A stretch of 64,000 bases of DNA from Gottfriedia sp002574545 (GTDB lineage: Bacteria > Bacillota > Bacilli > Bacillales > Bacillaceae_G), in the NCBI GenBank assembly GCA_052180195.1, contig CP197469.1. One strand, given 5' to 3'. The notes below the pieces were generated by a model, which searched no databases, was not told the DNA's origin, and saw only the letters and a list, made by a program, of their open reading frames with translations. A program made the position numbers and the translations under genes. Positions 16,551 to 26,090 of the stretch are shown in pieces; the first letter of the stretch is position 1; every line of letters starts with the position of its first letter.

Positions 16551-17186
16551 TTACAAATTCGCTAGTTGTGGATCAATGAATGCAAAGATAGCACGTAATC
16601 CAACGATTGATAATACTACGAAAACACCTAATGTAACATATGTTGAAATACGTTGTGATCTAGGTGTTACAGTAATTCCCCAAGAAACGAAGAATGACCA
16701 TAATCCATTAGCAAAGTGGAAAATTGTTGAAATAACACCTACTATATAGAAAACTAACATAAATTTCGAACTAAAAATATCAGCCATCATATTATAATCA
16801 ACCGTTGCTCCTAGTTGAGCAGCGATACGTGTTTGCCATACGTGCCAAGTAATAAAAATTAAAGTAATTACACCAGAAATACGTTGGAATAAATATAACC
16901 AGTTACGTAAGTACCCATAATTTTTAACATTGCTAGTTCCAGTGAACGCAATGTATAGTCCGTATATTGCATGGTATAAAATTGGTAAGAGAATAATAAA
17001 AATTTCTAAAAAATAGCGGAATGGTAAATTCGCCATAAAATCAGCAGCTTTGTTGAACGATGTTGCTCCATTTGTTGCAAAATGATTGACAACTAAGTGC
17101 TGTGTTAAAAAGATTCCAACCGGAATAACGCCTAGCAATGAATGAAGTTTTCTAAAGAAAAACTCCCTTCCATTCTTGTTGCTCAT
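16551..17186 (-). CDS. sdhC: Succinate dehydrogenase cytochrome b558 subunit
   Basis: 211 residues with five membrane helices and several histidines in membrane segments (LTQHLVVNHFA, YHAIYGLY, ITWHVWQT, FHFANGLWSF) that bind two haems, as in the Bacillus di-haem SdhC. The frame is open to 17273, but MSNKNGREFFFRKLHSLLG at 17186 matches the family start and has GGGGG-rich sequence upstream. It anchors SdhAB and reduces menaquinone. First gene of the operon, divergent from yslB. Confidence 0.93.
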   Translation of the reverse strand: MSNKNGREFFFRKLHSLLGVIPVGIFLTQHLVVNHFATNGATSFNKAADFMANLPFRYFLEIFIILLPILYHAIYGLYIAFTGTSNVKNYGYLRNWLYLFQRISGVITLIFITWHVWQTRIAAQLGATVDYNMMADIFSSKFMLVFYIVGVISTIFHFANGLWSFFVSWGITVTPRSQRISTYVTLGVFVVLSIVGLRAIFAFIDPQLANL

Positions 17187-17486
17187 GTAAACCCCTGCCC
17201 CCTTTAGTTTGTGCACATGAAAATTTGATTCCTCTATTATTCTAAAAAAATAGAATAATTTAGTAATACGCATAAAAAGTCGAAATTTTTATGACATTTA
17301 TCTACAACCCATTTTACTCCTGATAATATAGCAGGTCAAGAAAACGCGTACATTTTTATTTACTGAAAAAACTTCTCAATTAGATTGGTAATCCTTGTAA
17401 TCTACAATTGTCGAATTGTTGTTTTTACTAGTAAATATTGTATATAATAAAAACATGTTTTTTAGGAAAGGGAGAGTTATCCGACC

Positions 17487-17933
17487 ATGACGAACGGCAT
17501 TGAAAATTTAAATATTCCGGGAAATATTTCTGGTTTTGGCTATGAGCTTATACGAAACGATCTATTGAGTGATTTATTAGGAAAAGAGCAAAATGATATT
17601 TTATATTGGGCGGGTAAAATGCTTGCCAGAAAATATCCATTAGCAACTTTTGAAGAAATCATTGAATTTTTTGACCAAGCTGGTTGGGGTACTCTTACTG
17701 TTGAAGAAGAAAAGAAGCAAGAAGTTCATTTAACATTATCTTCTGAATTAATTACATATAGAAATCAACAAAAAAAGAACGTATCTTACCAATTAGAAGC
17801 TGGATTTTTAGCGATGCAAATTCAACAGCAAATCGATGTAATTGCTGAAACATATGAAGAGCAAAGTAAAAGAGGCGATAAAGTAAAATTCCAAGTAAAA
17901 TGGGATTTAAAGGATCCTATTACAAGAAAATAA
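17487..17933 (+). CDS. yslB: YslB, DUF2507 protein
   Basis: 148 residues, soluble; starts with IPGNISGFGYELIRNDLLSDLLG and contains ILYWAGKMLARKYPL, matching the DUF2507 (YslB) family of V4R-like fold. It lies divergently upstream of sdhC, exactly as in B. subtilis. Function is not established. GGAAAGGGAGAG precedes the ATG. Confidence 0.85.
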   Translation: MTNGIENLNIPGNISGFGYELIRNDLLSDLLGKEQNDILYWAGKMLARKYPLATFEEIIEFFDQAGWGTLTVEEEKKQEVHLTLSSELITYRNQQKKNVSYQLEAGFLAMQIQQQIDVIAETYEEQSKRGDKVKFQVKWDLKDPITRK

Positions 17934-17937
17934 AATG

Positions 17938-17975
17938 AAAACACCACAAGGAAATTTTTATTCCTTGTGGTGTTT
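17938..17975 (+). terminator. yslB terminator
   Basis: A 15-bp stem AAACACCACAAGGAA / TTCCTTGTGGTGTTT immediately follows the yslB stop. Confidence 0.85.
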
Positions 17976-18042
17976 CATTAGGATGATTTTTTCATAAAAA
18001 ATTGAAATATAAGTTCAAATACTTTAAGAAAAGTTCAACGTC

Positions 18043-18237
18043 CTACCCCTGCTCTTTCCTTTCATTACTTTGATCCTGTCTTCTAATTCTCTCAAAATTT
18101 TTGTTTCTCTTAACTCCTTTGATAATAGAATTTAATAAGATTAAACAAATAGAAACAAAAAACAAAATGGCGAGTATTAATAGAACAAACTGTAGCACAA
18201 TTTCTCCAAATCTGAACGCAAGTAAACTATGCCTCAT
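18043..18237 (-). CDS. Small single-span membrane protein (DUF4083-like)
   Basis: 64 residues: a hydrophobic segment (about residues 10-38, FVLLILAILFFVSICLILL) then a basic, charged tail (KRNKNFERIRRQDQ). The longer frame starts at an ATG that itself contains the AAGGAGG ribosome site, so MRHSLLAF at 18237 is the real start. It resembles small DUF4083 proteins of Bacillus in size and layout. No function known. Confidence 0.6.
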   Translation of the reverse strand: MRHSLLAFRFGEIVLQFVLLILAILFFVSICLILLNSIIKGVKRNKNFERIRRQDQSNERKEQG

Positions 18238-18332
18238 TATTAATACCTCCTTCATTTATTCACCATTTAGCCGTTCTCCTTACTTATTTTAAATTTACAG
18301 AATCTTTATATAATTTATTCGCTTAACGAATA

Positions 18333-18458
18333 AAAAACCCTTTAAAGCGCGATCTCTATACTATATAAGCTTAGGTAAATGGACGTGATCAATATTGATT
18401 AACTCAATATTTCAAGCCTATATAAATAAGAAAGTATACGCCTAAAAGGGTTTATTTT
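18333..18458 (-). terminator. Long imperfect hairpin downstream of lysC
   Basis: Arms AAAAACCCTTTAAAGCG and CGCCTAAAAGGGTTTATTT are about 90 bp apart, with nested inner pairs (TATATAAGCTT / AAGCCTATATA and AATATTGA / TCAATATT). The outer arm ends within a few bases of the lysC stop and a T-run follows on the far side, so it can act as the lysC terminator. The length and nesting are unusual, more like a small palindromic repeat element. Confidence 0.5.
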
Positions 18459-18464
18459 TTCTAT

Positions 18465-19706
18465 TTAGTTTTCTACTACTACTGCTTCATTAATTCGATC
18501 TAGTTGATAGCCGTTATGAAGAGCATGAACTGCTTCTTGTAAATTTGATTTTGGTATTACTGTTGATACTTTAATTTCAGAAGTACTTACCATTTTTACA
18601 GGGATTTTACTTTCTGCTAAAAATTTAAACATTTTCGCAGCAACACCTGGATTTGAAACCATTCCACTGCCGACAATTGATACTTTAGCTAGTTCACTTT
18701 CAAAATCAAATGAGCGGTAACCTAAAAACTCTTTCTTTGATTCTAAAACTGTTATTGCTTCCATCATATTTTCAGATTTGATCGAAAATGAAAGATTTAC
18801 TAAGTTATCTGATGTTACGCTTTGGATGATAATATCTACATCGATTCCTTCACTTGCTAGTAAAGTAAAGATTTTAGGCAATAAATCTACATGGTTATTC
18901 AAACCATTTAAAGTCATCCTTGTTACATTCGATTCGAATGCGATTCCTCTTACGACTGATTGTTGTTCCATTTCTGTTTCCTCCCCAATAAATGTACCGA
19001 TTTCATCGTGTTGACTTGAACGAACTTGAATAATTAAATGATAATTTTTTGCGAATTCTACCGCTCTAGGATGTAAAACTGCAGCTCCTAACGCTGCAAG
19101 CTCTAGCATTTCATCATAAGAGACATGGCTTAATTTAGATGCTTTTGGTTCAACTCTTGGATCCGTAGTGTAAACCCCTAATACGTCCGTGTAAATATCA
19201 CAACGTTCTGCATTTAAAGCAGCAGCCAATGCTACCGCTGTAGTATCTGAGCCACCTCGGCCTAATGTTGTAATGTCATTGCTTTCACTTAATCCTTGGA
19301 AACCAGCAACAATGACGATATATCCTTCATTAAGTAATTGTTGAATTCGTTTTGTATCAATTGTTTCTATACGCGCATTCCCATGGACAGATTCAGTTTG
19401 AATTCCAGCTTGCCAACCAGTAAGAGAAATAGCTTTAAAACCTAGTGCTTGAATTGCCATTGCTAATAATGAAATTGAAACTTGTTCGCCTGTTGTCAGT
19501 AACATATCTAATTCACGTTTACTGTTTTGTGGACTTATTTGAGCTGCTAAACTAACTAGTTCGTCTGTATGATGTCCCATAGCAGATACGACTGTAACTA
19601 CTTGGTTTCCTTCTTTATATGATTTAGTTACTGTTTTTGCAACATGCTGAATTCGTTCAATTGAGCCTACTGAAGTACCACCGAATTTCTGGACAATAAT
19701 TCCCAT
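18465..19706 (-). CDS. lysC: Aspartokinase, lysine-sensitive type
   Basis: 413 residues. The kinase domain starts IVQKFGGTSVGS and contains TLGRGGSDTTAVALAAAL and ERCDIYTDVLGVYTTDPR; two C-terminal ACT domains follow (VTRMTLNGLNNHVDL... and AKVSIVGSGMVSNPGVAAKMF). It phosphorylates aspartate, the first step to lysine, threonine and diaminopimelate. The lysine riboswitch upstream identifies it as the LysC (aspartokinase II) type. In B. subtilis the C-terminal part is also made separately from an internal start; that was not tested here. Confidence 0.95.
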   Translation of the reverse strand: MGIIVQKFGGTSVGSIERIQHVAKTVTKSYKEGNQVVTVVSAMGHHTDELVSLAAQISPQNSKRELDMLLTTGEQVSISLLAMAIQALGFKAISLTGWQAGIQTESVHGNARIETIDTKRIQQLLNEGYIVIVAGFQGLSESNDITTLGRGGSDTTAVALAAALNAERCDIYTDVLGVYTTDPRVEPKASKLSHVSYDEMLELAALGAAVLHPRAVEFAKNYHLIIQVRSSQHDEIGTFIGEETEMEQQSVVRGIAFESNVTRMTLNGLNNHVDLLPKIFTLLASEGIDVDIIIQSVTSDNLVNLSFSIKSENMMEAITVLESKKEFLGYRSFDFESELAKVSIVGSGMVSNPGVAAKMFKFLAESKIPVKMVSTSEIKVSTVIPKSNLQEAVHALHNGYQLDRINEAVVVEN

Positions 19707-19749
19707 TTTTCCTCATCCTCACTTTTTACTTAAAAAAGAATACAAAAAA

Positions 19750-19985
19750 GCGCGTGAAGCAATGTTCACGCGCCTAATTTACAAATAAAATAGACAAATC
19801 ATCAACATCTCTTCAATAGCTCCCCGCATAATTATTATGCGACAGTACTACATTTCTTAAATGCAGTCCCAACAAAATGAATTGTGGATTCATTTTATTT
19901 CGGCAAAACTCCCTTTCAACTGTCCATCACAACGCCACACGTCTATGACAGCATACTCTTAAGTTTTGCACCTCTATTACGAGAG
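19750..19985 (-). promoter_or_regulatory. Lysine riboswitch (L box) with terminator
   Basis: The minus strand carries AGAGGTGCAAAACTTAAGAG, TATGCTGTC, GAAAGGGAGTTTTGCCGAA and TTGGGACTGCA in L-box order, ending in a terminator stem GCGCGTGAA / TTCACGCGC (19750-19773) before a T-run. It should stop lysC transcription when lysine is high. Confidence 0.95.
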
Positions 19986-20052
19986 AAAATCATTTAATTT
20001 TAACTAAAATATAAATTATTTTGAAAATAGTGTCAAGATAAATTTATTGGTA

Positions 20053-21828
20053 TCACTCTTTATGGAAATGCTGAAAAATTTCTTCTGCAACATTTTTTGG
20101 CATTTTAGCAGCAATTAACTCATCGATTGATGCCTCTTTTATTTTTTTAACTGATCCAAAATGTTTAAGAAGGGCTTTCTTTCTTGTTCCACCAACACCC
20201 GCTATGCCATCTAAAGCAGATTGAACCATTGATTTACTATGAAGCTGACGATAGAATTCAATCGCAAATCTGTGTACCTCATCTTGAATTCTTTGTAATA
20301 AAAAGAACTCTTGGCTTTGTCTACCAAGTTGGACAATTTGAGGTGGTTGTCCTATTAATAACTCTGAAGTGCGGTGTTTTTCATCTTTTACAAGACCGGC
20401 TGTTGGAATGAATAAAGCTAACTCATTTTGAAGTACATCTTCAACTGCAGCTAGATGTCCTTTCCCACCATCCACAATTATTAAGTTAGGTAAAGGTAAA
20501 TTTTCTTTTAGAGCTCTTGAATATCTTCTACGAACTACCTCACGCATTGAATCATAATCATCTGGTCCTACAACCGTTTTGATTTTATATTTGCGATAAT
20601 CCTTTTTTGAAGGTTTTCCATCTATAAAGACAACCATTGCTGAAACAGGATTTGTTCCTTGTATATTTGAATTATCAAATGCTTCTATTCGATATGGTGT
20701 TTCAATATTTAAAATCTCTCCTAATTTTTCGATTGCTTTTACGGTTCTTTCCTCATCACGTTCAATTAATTTAAATTTCTCACCGAGTCCAATTTTGGCA
20801 TTTTTATTTGCTAATACAACTAGTTCCTTTTTTTGACCTCTTTTTGGTTGGAATACAGGAATTTTTAATAAACCTTTTAAAATTTCAGTATCCACTTTAT
20901 CTGGTACAAAAATTTCTTTTGGTTTTATATTATGTGGTTTTTCATAAAATTGCCCAATAAATGATAAGAACTCTTCCTCAGGTTCATCGTAAATAGGAAA
21001 ATAAGATACATCTCTTTCAATTAATTTTCCACTTCGAACAAAGAATACTTGAACACACATCCAACCCTTGTCAACCGCGTATCCAAATACATCTCGATCA
21101 ATTAAATCACTACTCATCATTTTCTGCTTTTCCATAGTCGTTTCAATTGATACAATTTGATCTCGATACTCTTTTGCCCGCTCGAAATCTAATTGTTCAG
21201 ATGCAGCAAGCATTTTTGCCTCTAACTCTTTTCGTATTTGATCTTCACCACCGTTTAGAAAACGGGCAATTTCATTTACTATGTCCTGATTTTGCTCATC
21301 AGTTACTTCCTTTACACAAGGCGCAAGACACTGACCAATATGATAATATAAACAAACTTTATCTGGTAATGAAGAACATTTTCGTAATGGATATAGACGG
21401 TCTAATAATTTTTTTGTTTCATTTGCGGCAGTAGCATTAGGGAATGGGCCAAAATATTTTCCTTTATCTTTTTTTACATTTCGCGTAATCAATAAGCGAG
21501 GATGTTTTTCAGCAGTTATTTTAATAAAGGGGTATGATTTATCATCCTTCAACATAATGTTATATTTCGGATCATATTTCTTAATTAAATTCATCTCAAG
21601 AATTAAAGCTTCCATATTTGAAGACGTAACAATATATTCAAAATCAGTTATCTCTTGAACTAATCGATAGGTCTTACCATCATGTGATCCAGTGAAATAA
21701 GATCTAACTCTATTTTTTAAGACTTTAGCTTTTCCTACGTATATGATCGTCCCTTGAATATCTTTCATCAAATAGCAACCAGGCTGATCCGGTAGAAGCG
21801 CTAATTTTTCTTTTAAGTGATTGTCCAT
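20053..21828 (-). CDS. uvrC: UvrABC excinuclease subunit C
   Basis: 591 residues. GIY-YIG nuclease domain at 1-90 (PGCYLMKDIQGTIIYVGKAKVLKNRV), UvrB-binding UVR motif (about 200-235), an RNase H-like endonuclease domain with EAFDNSNIQGTNPVSAMVVF and IIVDGGKGH, and a C-terminal helix-hairpin-helix pair (LDGIAGVGGTRKKALLKHFG). It makes both incisions in nucleotide excision repair. trxA normally lies beside it in Bacillus; here a MarR/MFS block is inserted. Confidence 0.96.
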   Translation of the reverse strand: MDNHLKEKLALLPDQPGCYLMKDIQGTIIYVGKAKVLKNRVRSYFTGSHDGKTYRLVQEITDFEYIVTSSNMEALILEMNLIKKYDPKYNIMLKDDKSYPFIKITAEKHPRLLITRNVKKDKGKYFGPFPNATAANETKKLLDRLYPLRKCSSLPDKVCLYYHIGQCLAPCVKEVTDEQNQDIVNEIARFLNGGEDQIRKELEAKMLAASEQLDFERAKEYRDQIVSIETTMEKQKMMSSDLIDRDVFGYAVDKGWMCVQVFFVRSGKLIERDVSYFPIYDEPEEEFLSFIGQFYEKPHNIKPKEIFVPDKVDTEILKGLLKIPVFQPKRGQKKELVVLANKNAKIGLGEKFKLIERDEERTVKAIEKLGEILNIETPYRIEAFDNSNIQGTNPVSAMVVFIDGKPSKKDYRKYKIKTVVGPDDYDSMREVVRRRYSRALKENLPLPNLIIVDGGKGHLAAVEDVLQNELALFIPTAGLVKDEKHRTSELLIGQPPQIVQLGRQSQEFFLLQRIQDEVHRFAIEFYRQLHSKSMVQSALDGIAGVGGTRKKALLKHFGSVKKIKEASIDELIAAKMPKNVAEEIFQHFHKE

Positions 21829-21972
21829 TTCCTCTCACCTCTTTCGTGCAATTGTACACATAATATTATAATCTCCACATTTGAAAACTGAAAATACTTT
21901 AATCATATTAAGTAAAAATTAAGTTTTCTAATGTAACTTTTATTTCATCTAAAAAAAGGGAGTAATGATAAG

Positions 21973-22410
21973 ATGAAAAAAGTAAGAGTAGTTCATTTTT
22001 GGATTGGTGTTATTGTATCGGTTTTCTTATTAATCGAATCGGCTACAGGAATTATCCTGTATTTCAATAAAGGTGAAGAAGAAAAGGGACGATTTCCTAT
22101 GCAAAATCAGTTACCATCCGGTAGTCAGTTTAATGGAGAAGAACACTCTCAAAATAGCGTTCAAAACAATCCTCTTCAAAATGGACAAAGTGATGCTAAT
22201 TTTCAAACTCCATTCCAAAATTTTGGAAAAAGACCTGAGCATTCTGCATTTTCAGCTAAAAGCTTACATACCGGCATAATTGGTCTAATTAGTGGCATCG
22301 GTCTTTTTATACTTACCGGAACAGGGTTAGCCCTATCTTGGATTTTGTGGAGTAATAAACGTAAAATAAAAAAAAGAAAAGAAAAAGTATCAACCGCAAC
22401 CGCTATTTAA
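21973..22410 (+). CDS. PepSY-associated membrane protein, two spans
   Basis: 145 residues: membrane segment 1 (about 5-30, HFWIGVIVSVFLLIESATG), an extracellular Gln/Asn/Ser-rich loop of about 65 residues, membrane segment 2 (about 100-125) and a short basic tail. The RVVHFWIG and SLHTGIIGLISGIGLFILTGTGL segments are like PepSY-associated TM proteins, but no PepSY domain is present. AAAAGGGAG precedes the ATG. Divergent from uvrC. Function unknown. A weak stem (TCCCA...TGGGA, 22427-22446) follows. Confidence 0.65.
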   Translation: MKKVRVVHFWIGVIVSVFLLIESATGIILYFNKGEEEKGRFPMQNQLPSGSQFNGEEHSQNSVQNNPLQNGQSDANFQTPFQNFGKRPEHSAFSAKSLHTGIIGLISGIGLFILTGTGLALSWILWSNKRKIKKRKEKVSTATAI

Positions 22411-22464
22411 AAAAATAAATAGATTGTCCCACAGATTTTTCATGGGAACCTTCTTTTTAAGCTA

Positions 22465-22494
22465 AAAACCATCCAAAATTCTCTGGATGGTTTT
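22465..22494 (-). terminator. Terminator of the MFS gene
   Basis: A 10-bp perfect stem AAAACCATCC / GGATGGTTTT lies just after the MFS stop codon on the minus strand. Confidence 0.8.
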
Positions 22495-22520
22495 CACTTT
22501 TATTATTACAGCTTGAGAAA

Positions 22521-24143
22521 TTAAGAAGTCGCAGTTTCCACTTCTACTTGCTCATTACCTTCTTTATCTCCAGCTTTTCTATTTGTTAATTTAATTGGCT
22601 TAAGGAATAATGTTACGATTGCACCAACAATTATGAATCCTAATCCGACGAAGAATACTTGATGTAATGAATCCATTAATGATGTTTTTATTATTGGTAA
22701 CATACCTTCTAAAATTGGTTTAGGAATTAACTTTTTAGCATCTTCATTAAATAACATTGTAAAGACTGATTGAGGATTTGTATTAATCATATCTTTAAAT
22801 TTGTCTACTAATGTTGCAGCTTGTGCTGGTAATTTATTTAAATAAGGAACTAAATCATGATTTAAAAGTGTTCCCGATTTACTATTCATAACAGCACCTA
22901 AAACAGTTGCCCCAAAAGTACCACCGATTGAACGGAAGAATTGACTAGAAGATGTAACAATTCCTAATTCTTTCTTATCAAAAACTTCTTGAAGAGCTAA
23001 TGTAATTGTCGGCATGACTAAACCAATACCTAGACCCATAACTCCCATAAAAATTGTTGCAATTGTTTTACTTGAATCCATATCTAAAGTTGTTAATAAA
23101 TATAGACCTAATGCGATGACGAACATCCCTGTCATAATTTGAGGTTTAATACCAACTTTAAATACAACTTGCCCCCCAATAATACTTGCAATAATCATTG
23201 TAATCATCATTGGAGTCATGATTGTACCTGATTCTGTGGCACTAGTACCTACAATACCTTGCATAAAGAATGGTACAAACATGATTGCACCAAACATCGC
23301 GATTGTCATAAAGAATCCAACTAAGTTTAATGTAACGAAAGTTCTATTTTTGAATAAATGCATTGGTAGAATTGGCTCTTTCGCTTTATTTTCCACAATA
23401 ACGAAGCTAACGATCCCCACTATTGCTAAAACAAAAAGACTAATGATTTGCCAAGAGTTCCAATCATATTCAACTCCACCTAAACTTAAAGCAAGGAGTA
23501 AGCTTACAACACCGACAATCATCGTCACCATACCAGCGATATCAAAATTGATTGGTCCAGTATTTTTTCTTCCTTTTAAACCTAATGCAATAAATATAGT
23601 TGCGACAATCCCTACTGGAAGGTTAATGTAGAATACCCATTTCCAGTTTAATGAGTCAACAATCCAACCACCGATTTGTGGACCAATTACTGATGCTAAA
23701 CCGTAAATACCACCGAAAACCCCTTGGAATTTCGCACGTTCTTTACCTGTAAATATATCCCCGATTACAATCATCGCCATTGGCATCATTACACCGCCAC
23801 CGATACCTTGAATAGCACGGTAAATGATTAATTCAGTCATGTTATGGGCAATACCACATAATGCTGAAGCTGCCATAAATATAACTAAACCAGCAATATA
23901 AACACTTCTACGACCTAAAAGGTCAGCTAATTTACCTGCGATTGGTACTACAGTAGTTGAGGTTAATAAGTATGCTGTTGTAAGCCAAGTCATCATACTT
24001 AAACCACCAAGGTCTCCAACTATTTTAGGCATTGCAGTACCAACAATCGTACCATCTAATGCAGAGAAAAACATTGCTATTATTAGACCAATAAGCAATA
24101 GTTTACGACTGCCATCTTTTTGAACAACTGTATCTGTAGTCAA
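22521..24143 (-). CDS. MFS multidrug efflux transporter, DHA2 (14-span) family
   Basis: 540 residues and about 14 membrane helices. MFFSALDGTIVGTAMPKIVGDLG (motif D1), GKLADLLGRRSVYIAG (motif A) and RAIQGIGGGVMMPMAMIVIGDIF (motif C) are typical of DHA2 drug:H+ antiporters such as Bmr3/EmrB. The start is TTG with GAAGGGAG upstream. It lies 77 bases after a MarR regulator on the same strand, the usual repressor-pump pair. The drug substrates cannot be told. Confidence 0.9.
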   Translation of the reverse strand: MTTDTVVQKDGSRKLLLIGLIIAMFFSALDGTIVGTAMPKIVGDLGGLSMMTWLTTAYLLTSTTVVPIAGKLADLLGRRSVYIAGLVIFMAASALCGIAHNMTELIIYRAIQGIGGGVMMPMAMIVIGDIFTGKERAKFQGVFGGIYGLASVIGPQIGGWIVDSLNWKWVFYINLPVGIVATIFIALGLKGRKNTGPINFDIAGMVTMIVGVVSLLLALSLGGVEYDWNSWQIISLFVLAIVGIVSFVIVENKAKEPILPMHLFKNRTFVTLNLVGFFMTIAMFGAIMFVPFFMQGIVGTSATESGTIMTPMMITMIIASIIGGQVVFKVGIKPQIMTGMFVIALGLYLLTTLDMDSSKTIATIFMGVMGLGIGLVMPTITLALQEVFDKKELGIVTSSSQFFRSIGGTFGATVLGAVMNSKSGTLLNHDLVPYLNKLPAQAATLVDKFKDMINTNPQSVFTMLFNEDAKKLIPKPILEGMLPIIKTSLMDSLHQVFFVGLGFIIVGAIVTLFLKPIKLTNRKAGDKEGNEQVEVETATS

Positions 24144-24220
24144 AATAGATTTCTCCCTTCACTTTCATATCTTTTTTCTTTTTATAATTAGAAATACAAA
24201 AAAGTATTTTGTAAAAATTT

Positions 24221-24658
24221 CTATAACTCTGCTGCAGCATTTGCAAGCTTTTCAGTAATCTTTGCAAATTGTAATAACTCGTCGTCAGAAAGGTTAAACA
24301 AGAAACTTTCAAAAATTGCTTTTCGATCCTGTATCACTGTTTCTAATTTTTTTATACCTTCCTCAGTTAACATAATATTTACAACTCTACGGTCCTTTTT
24401 ATCATGTTCTCTATATACAAAATCATTATGTTCTAGTCGATCAATCATAAATGATACCGCACTTGGTTTTACACCCATCATCTCTGCTATTTCAGATATT
24501 TTGCAGCTTTCTTTTTTTCGTAAGTACATTAAAACAAAAAATTGAGTAGCTGTTACACCATGACTATTCATACTTTCTGTCACCTTTGGTTGCATTTTAT
24601 GAATAGTATTTTGAAGTGCAATCTGAATCCGTTCAATGTACTCATTTTTGTTACCCAA
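24221..24658 (-). CDS. MarR-family transcriptional regulator
   Basis: 145 residues with a central winged helix: CKISEIAEMMGVKPSAVSFMIDRLEHNDFVYREHDKKDRRVVNIMLTEEG. The TTG start has AAAGGGGG 9 bases upstream. It should repress the pump downstream and its own promoter; a palindrome upstream is a candidate operator. The inducing ligand is unknown. Confidence 0.9.
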   Translation of the reverse strand: MGNKNEYIERIQIALQNTIHKMQPKVTESMNSHGVTATQFFVLMYLRKKESCKISEIAEMMGVKPSAVSFMIDRLEHNDFVYREHDKKDRRVVNIMLTEEGIKKLETVIQDRKAIFESFLFNLSDDELLQFAKITEKLANAAAEL

Positions 24659-24695
24659 TAAATTTAACCCCCTTTAAAAATTAATTCAAGTAAAT

Positions 24696-24713
24696 ATTTA
24701 ATGTATGTTAAAT
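24696..24713. promoter_or_regulatory. Candidate MarR operator
   Basis: ATTTAATGTATGTTAAAT, an inverted repeat of ATTTAA with a 6-base spacer, lies 38 bp upstream of the marR start. The size and position fit a MarR site; binding is inferred. Confidence 0.45.
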
Positions 24714-24894
24714 AATAATGCTTATTAAATATAAAACGTGACAGAAAAATAGTCAATCAAATTTATATTAGAAATTTTTAACATTACTTTAATTGTTTAT
24801 TTTACTAATGATAATGAAAACACTTTCTTTGGCTTTAGGAGATGGTTTTATCATAAGAGTTCTCGCTAGCTATTTATTAAAAATGCAAAAAAAA

Positions 24895-24921
24895 AAATGC
24901 ACTCATATTATGAGTGCATTT
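24895..24921 (-). terminator. trxA terminator
   Basis: A perfect stem AAATGCACTCAT / ATGAGTGCATTT with a long A-run on the left, meaning a T-run on the minus strand. Confidence 0.88.
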
Positions 24922-24935
24922 CTTACAAATTATGA

Positions 24936-25253
24936 TTAACCAATATGTGGAGTAATTAATTCTTCTAAAGCTTCTTTAGGTTTGAAACCTAAAGTTTTTT
25001 CAACTACTTCGCCGTCTTTAAGAACGAATAATGATGGAATGCTCATAACTTCAAATTTAGCTGCTGTTTCTTGGTTTTCATCAACATCAACTTTAACAAT
25101 TTTAACTTTTTCTCCATATTCAGAAGCTAATTCTTCTAATACAGGAGCAATCATTTTACAAGGACCACACCAAGTTGCCCAAAAATCAACTAATACTACA
25201 CCTTCTTTTGTTTCTTCTGCGAACGTTGCGTTTGTTGCATTAACAATTGCCAT
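24936..25253 (-). CDS. trxA: Thioredoxin
   Basis: 105 residues with the active-site WCGPCK at Cys29 and Cys32, the cis-proline segment SIPSLFVLKDGE and the C-terminal GFKPKEALEELI. It is the cytoplasmic disulfide reductant. GGAGGAAAAATAA precedes the ATG. It keeps the Bacillus order etfA - trxA - uvrC apart from small insertions on both sides. Confidence 0.97.
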   Translation of the reverse strand: MAIVNATNATFAEETKEGVVLVDFWATWCGPCKMIAPVLEELASEYGEKVKIVKVDVDENQETAAKFEVMSIPSLFVLKDGEVVEKTLGFKPKEALEELITPHIG

Positions 25254-25423
25254 TTATTTTTCCTCCTACCTGCGCAAGCTACATAAGTAAAATATGTAGA
25301 TTGACATAATTTGTTATAATTTTAAAGAAAGTATACCACATGAGAATTAGCATTTTCTATTTATTTGCTCAAACTTACTATTTCCAAACAAAAGGTTGAT
25401 ATACTAATGAAAGGATTAAAATC

Positions 25424-25894
25424 ATGATAACATTTGAAAGAATTACATCAGACTTAATTGAAGTAATTGAAGAAATTACAAATTCGAATCAAAATTACAA
25501 TTTAATGGAGAATGGTTGTTTAACACGGACAAAAGAAGAACTAATGAAGGAATATTTTGCTTCCTCACACCAAACAGAAACTTATTTTATTAAATTAGAT
25601 GATACTTATATAGGATTGATTGATTTTTTAGCGCTAAATCCAAAAGATGGTTTTCCTTGGCTAGGTCTTTTAATGATCCATCATGATTACCATGGATATG
25701 GGTTTGGAACAAACGCATTTGTGTTATTTGAAGAGCTACTCATAAAAAGAAATATCCACGGTTTGCGATTAGGTGTGTTAATTAATAACCAACAAGCAAA
25801 ATCTTTTTGGAAATCACAAGGGTTTATATATGTAGAAAATAAAACGAATGCTGATGGTATTGAAGTAGAAGTATATGAAAAAATTTATTCATAA
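25424..25894 (+). CDS. GNAT-family N-acetyltransferase
   Basis: 156 residues. The acetyl-CoA region reads WLGLLMIHHDYHGYGFGTNAFVLFEELL (HxGxGxG), followed by LRLGVLINNQQAKSFWKSQGF, typical for the family. Substrate unknown. It stands alone, divergent from trxA, with GAAAGGA before the ATG. Confidence 0.85.
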   Translation: MITFERITSDLIEVIEEITNSNQNYNLMENGCLTRTKEELMKEYFASSHQTETYFIKLDDTYIGLIDFLALNPKDGFPWLGLLMIHHDYHGYGFGTNAFVLFEELLIKRNIHGLRLGVLINNQQAKSFWKSQGFIYVENKTNADGIEVEVYEKIYS

Positions 25895-26039
25895 TACTAT
25901 TTAAACGGTAAATTATTACTTGACTGAACCTCAATAAATTATTGATCTAGTCCATGGGTAACAATTCCATTCGCTACTTTTGTCACAAATTCGTAATATC
26001 TCACTCGGATAATTGTCAGATTTTTATGTTAATATATTA

Positions 26040-26062
26040 TTGAATATAATAATAATATTCAA
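26040..26062. promoter_or_regulatory. Palindromic operator candidate upstream of fbpB (degenerate Fur box?)
   Basis: An AT-rich near-palindrome TTGAATATAA / TAATAATATTCAA overlaps the start of transcription downstream of a possible promoter (TTGTCA at 26013, TATTAT at 26035). Its 19-bp core agrees with the Fur consensus at 13 positions, so Fur binding is plausible only because the gene is an FbpB homologue. Confidence 0.4.
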
Positions 26063-26090
26063 AAAACTTAACATGATAGGAGTGGCATTT

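Noticed and set aside
24103..24312. 69-codon frame between the MarR and MFS genes
   Set aside because: It overlaps both genes in another frame, is lysine-rich at an AT-rich gap, and has no ribosome site.
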